DNA of 7,743 bases. Origin: Oscillospiraceae bacterium. GTDB taxonomy: Bacteria > Bacillota > Clostridia > Oscillospirales > Ruminococcaceae. The stretch spans positions 1 to 7,743 of the forward strand of contig DPBR01000038.1 in assembly GCA_003516865.1 (NCBI GenBank), given 5' to 3'. The notes under the pieces were generated by a model. The model saw only the letters and a program-made list of their open reading frames with translations. It had not been told where the DNA came from and ran no database searches. Positions 7,216 through 7,743 of the stretch are shown one piece after another (positions within the stretch are counted from its first letter, which is position 1; the number at the start of each line of letters is the position of its first letter). A program made the position numbers and the translations under genes.

Positions 7216-7620
7216 ATGGTTAAAATTATCACGGGAAGAAGAGGTTCCGGCAAGACTAAGCTGCTTATCGACGCTATTCACAACGCGGAGAAGCAGTCCA
7301 AGGGCAACGTTGTTGCAATTCAGAAGGGTTCTTCGCTCAACACGGACATAACCTACAAGGTTAGACTCATCAACATTGAGGATTACGCAATCGACGGCGT
7401 TGACGCGTTCTACGGCTTCGTTGCGGGCATTCTTTCGTCCGACCACGACTGCACCGATATCTTTGTTGACGCTACCCTCAAGATTACCGGCAGAGATTAT
7501 GCAAAGGTTGGCGAGATGTTCGAGGCGCTCTCGAAGATTTCTCCCGATACCACCATCACGCTTACGGTATCTGCGGATAATTCCGAGCTTCCCGAAAGCG
7601 TTCTGAAGTTCATCGGCTGA
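7216..7620 (+). CDS. Small P-loop NTPase-fold protein of unknown function
   Basis: This 134-aa soluble protein opens with a strand and a Walker A loop, KIITGRRGSGKTKLL (residues 3-17). A second strand NVVAIQKG (31-38) follows. A Walker B-like strand DIFVDAT (81-87) has Asp85 as likely magnesium ligand but no following acidic catalytic residue. The final strand is TTITLTVSA (112-120). This is about the smallest complete P-loop core. Similar short clostridial proteins are often named 'twitching motility protein PilT' or 'ATP-binding protein', but none of the secretion-ATPase regions are present, so I would not use that name. Nucleotide binding is likely; hydrolysis and role are unknown. It sits 47 bp after pgi behind a strong ribosome site, and 10 of 11 lysines use AAG, which suggests high expression with pgi. 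No membrane segment or signal peptide is seen. Confidence 0.85.
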   Translation: MVKIITGRRGSGKTKLLIDAIHNAEKQSKGNVVAIQKGSSLNTDITYKVRLINIEDYAIDGVDAFYGFVAGILSSDHDCTDIFVDATLKITGRDYAKVGEMFEALSKISPDTTITLTVSADNSELPESVLKFIG

Positions 7621-7677
7621 TTTTAGGCGCTTTGTTAGTTATCGAAAATGAAATTGAGAGATAGACCTTGGGTAACA

Positions 7678-7704
7678 CCGCACAATTAGCGGCTTCGCCT
7701 TTTT
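7678..7704 (+). terminator. Possible weak intrinsic terminator after the P-loop gene
   Basis: CCGC (7678-7681) can pair with GCGG (7689-7692) around a 7-nt loop, or GCG (7689-7691) with CGC (7696-7698) around GCTT. A run of five Ts (7700-7704) follows. Either stem is short (3-4 bp), so termination is only possible. The position, 58-84 bp after a stop codon with no further gene in view, fits. The same stretch shares a module with the region before purD and may instead be part of a dispersed repeat. Confidence 0.3.
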
Positions 7705-7708
7705 CATT

Positions 7709-7743
7709 CACTCACTTGATTTTTTTCCGCCGGAATGTCCAAA
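7709..7743. repeat. Partial copy of the repeat seen at the start of the window
   Basis: Bases 7709-7731 match bases 2-24 at 18 of 23 positions without gaps (shared pattern CACTC-CTTG, TTTTCCG). The match continues as TG..CAAA (7736-7743 against 29-36), in the same orientation. The copy is cut off by the end of the window, so whether it also folds back cannot be seen. Both copies lie outside genes. This supports a dispersed intergenic repeat, though the match is short. Confidence 0.45.

Noticed and set aside
1..7743. CRISPR arrays, tRNA or rRNA genes, insertion sequences, defence or toxin-antitoxin genes
   Set aside because: I looked for regularly spaced repeats, tRNA-like cloverleaf pieces, transposase motifs and small toxin/antitoxin pairs on both strands and saw none that could be supported.

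Overview
The window reads as a stretch of ordinary chromosome from a Gram-positive bacterium. Clostridia are most likely, perhaps an uncultured relative of the Ruminococcaceae/Oscillospiraceae. The evidence is a compact, Firmicutes-style Pgi of 446 aa, a single-domain YpsC-type THUMP methyltransferase rather than the E. coli RlmL fusion, purine-rich Shine-Dalgarno sites, and a small P-loop protein of a kind often labelled 'PilT' in clostridial genomes. The lineage is inferred from protein character only. All six supported genes are on the + strand.

Layout. Positions 1-154 are non-coding and hold a long imperfect inverted repeat (foldback). Positions 155-5675 look like one operon of four tightly packed genes: purD (phosphoribosylamine-glycine ligase), a 23S rRNA guanine-N2 methyltransferase-like gene, a multi-pass membrane transglutaminase of the TgpA type, and a membrane DUF58 protein. 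Two of the three junctions are 4-bp ATGA stop/start overlaps, and the third gap is 21 bp. An AT-rich gap of 152 bp follows. It contains a near-consensus vegetative promoter (TTGAAA, 17 bp, TATAAT) and a perfect 9-bp stem-loop at the predicted 5' end of the next message. That message carries pgi (glucose-6-phosphate isomerase) and, 47 bp later, a 134-aa P-loop protein of unknown function. The last 123 bp are non-coding and hold a weak possible terminator and the start of a sequence resembling the window's first 35 bases.

How the genes relate. purD and pgi are central metabolism (purine synthesis; glycolysis/gluconeogenesis). The methyltransferase is ribosome maturation. The transglutaminase and DUF58 proteins form a familiar membrane pair, usually found with a MoxR AAA+ ATPase; no MoxR gene is present in this window. 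Lysine codon choice divides the window: the DUF58 gene uses almost only AAA, whereas pgi and the small P-loop gene use mostly AAG. This fits a low-expression first operon and a highly expressed second one.

I do not see a new defence, mobile or biosynthetic system here. The points most worth a second look are the related repeat sequences at both ends, the stem-loop leader of pgi, the TgpA/DUF58 pair without MoxR and with a shortened DUF58 partner, and the uncharacterised P-loop protein with highly-expressed-type codon use.
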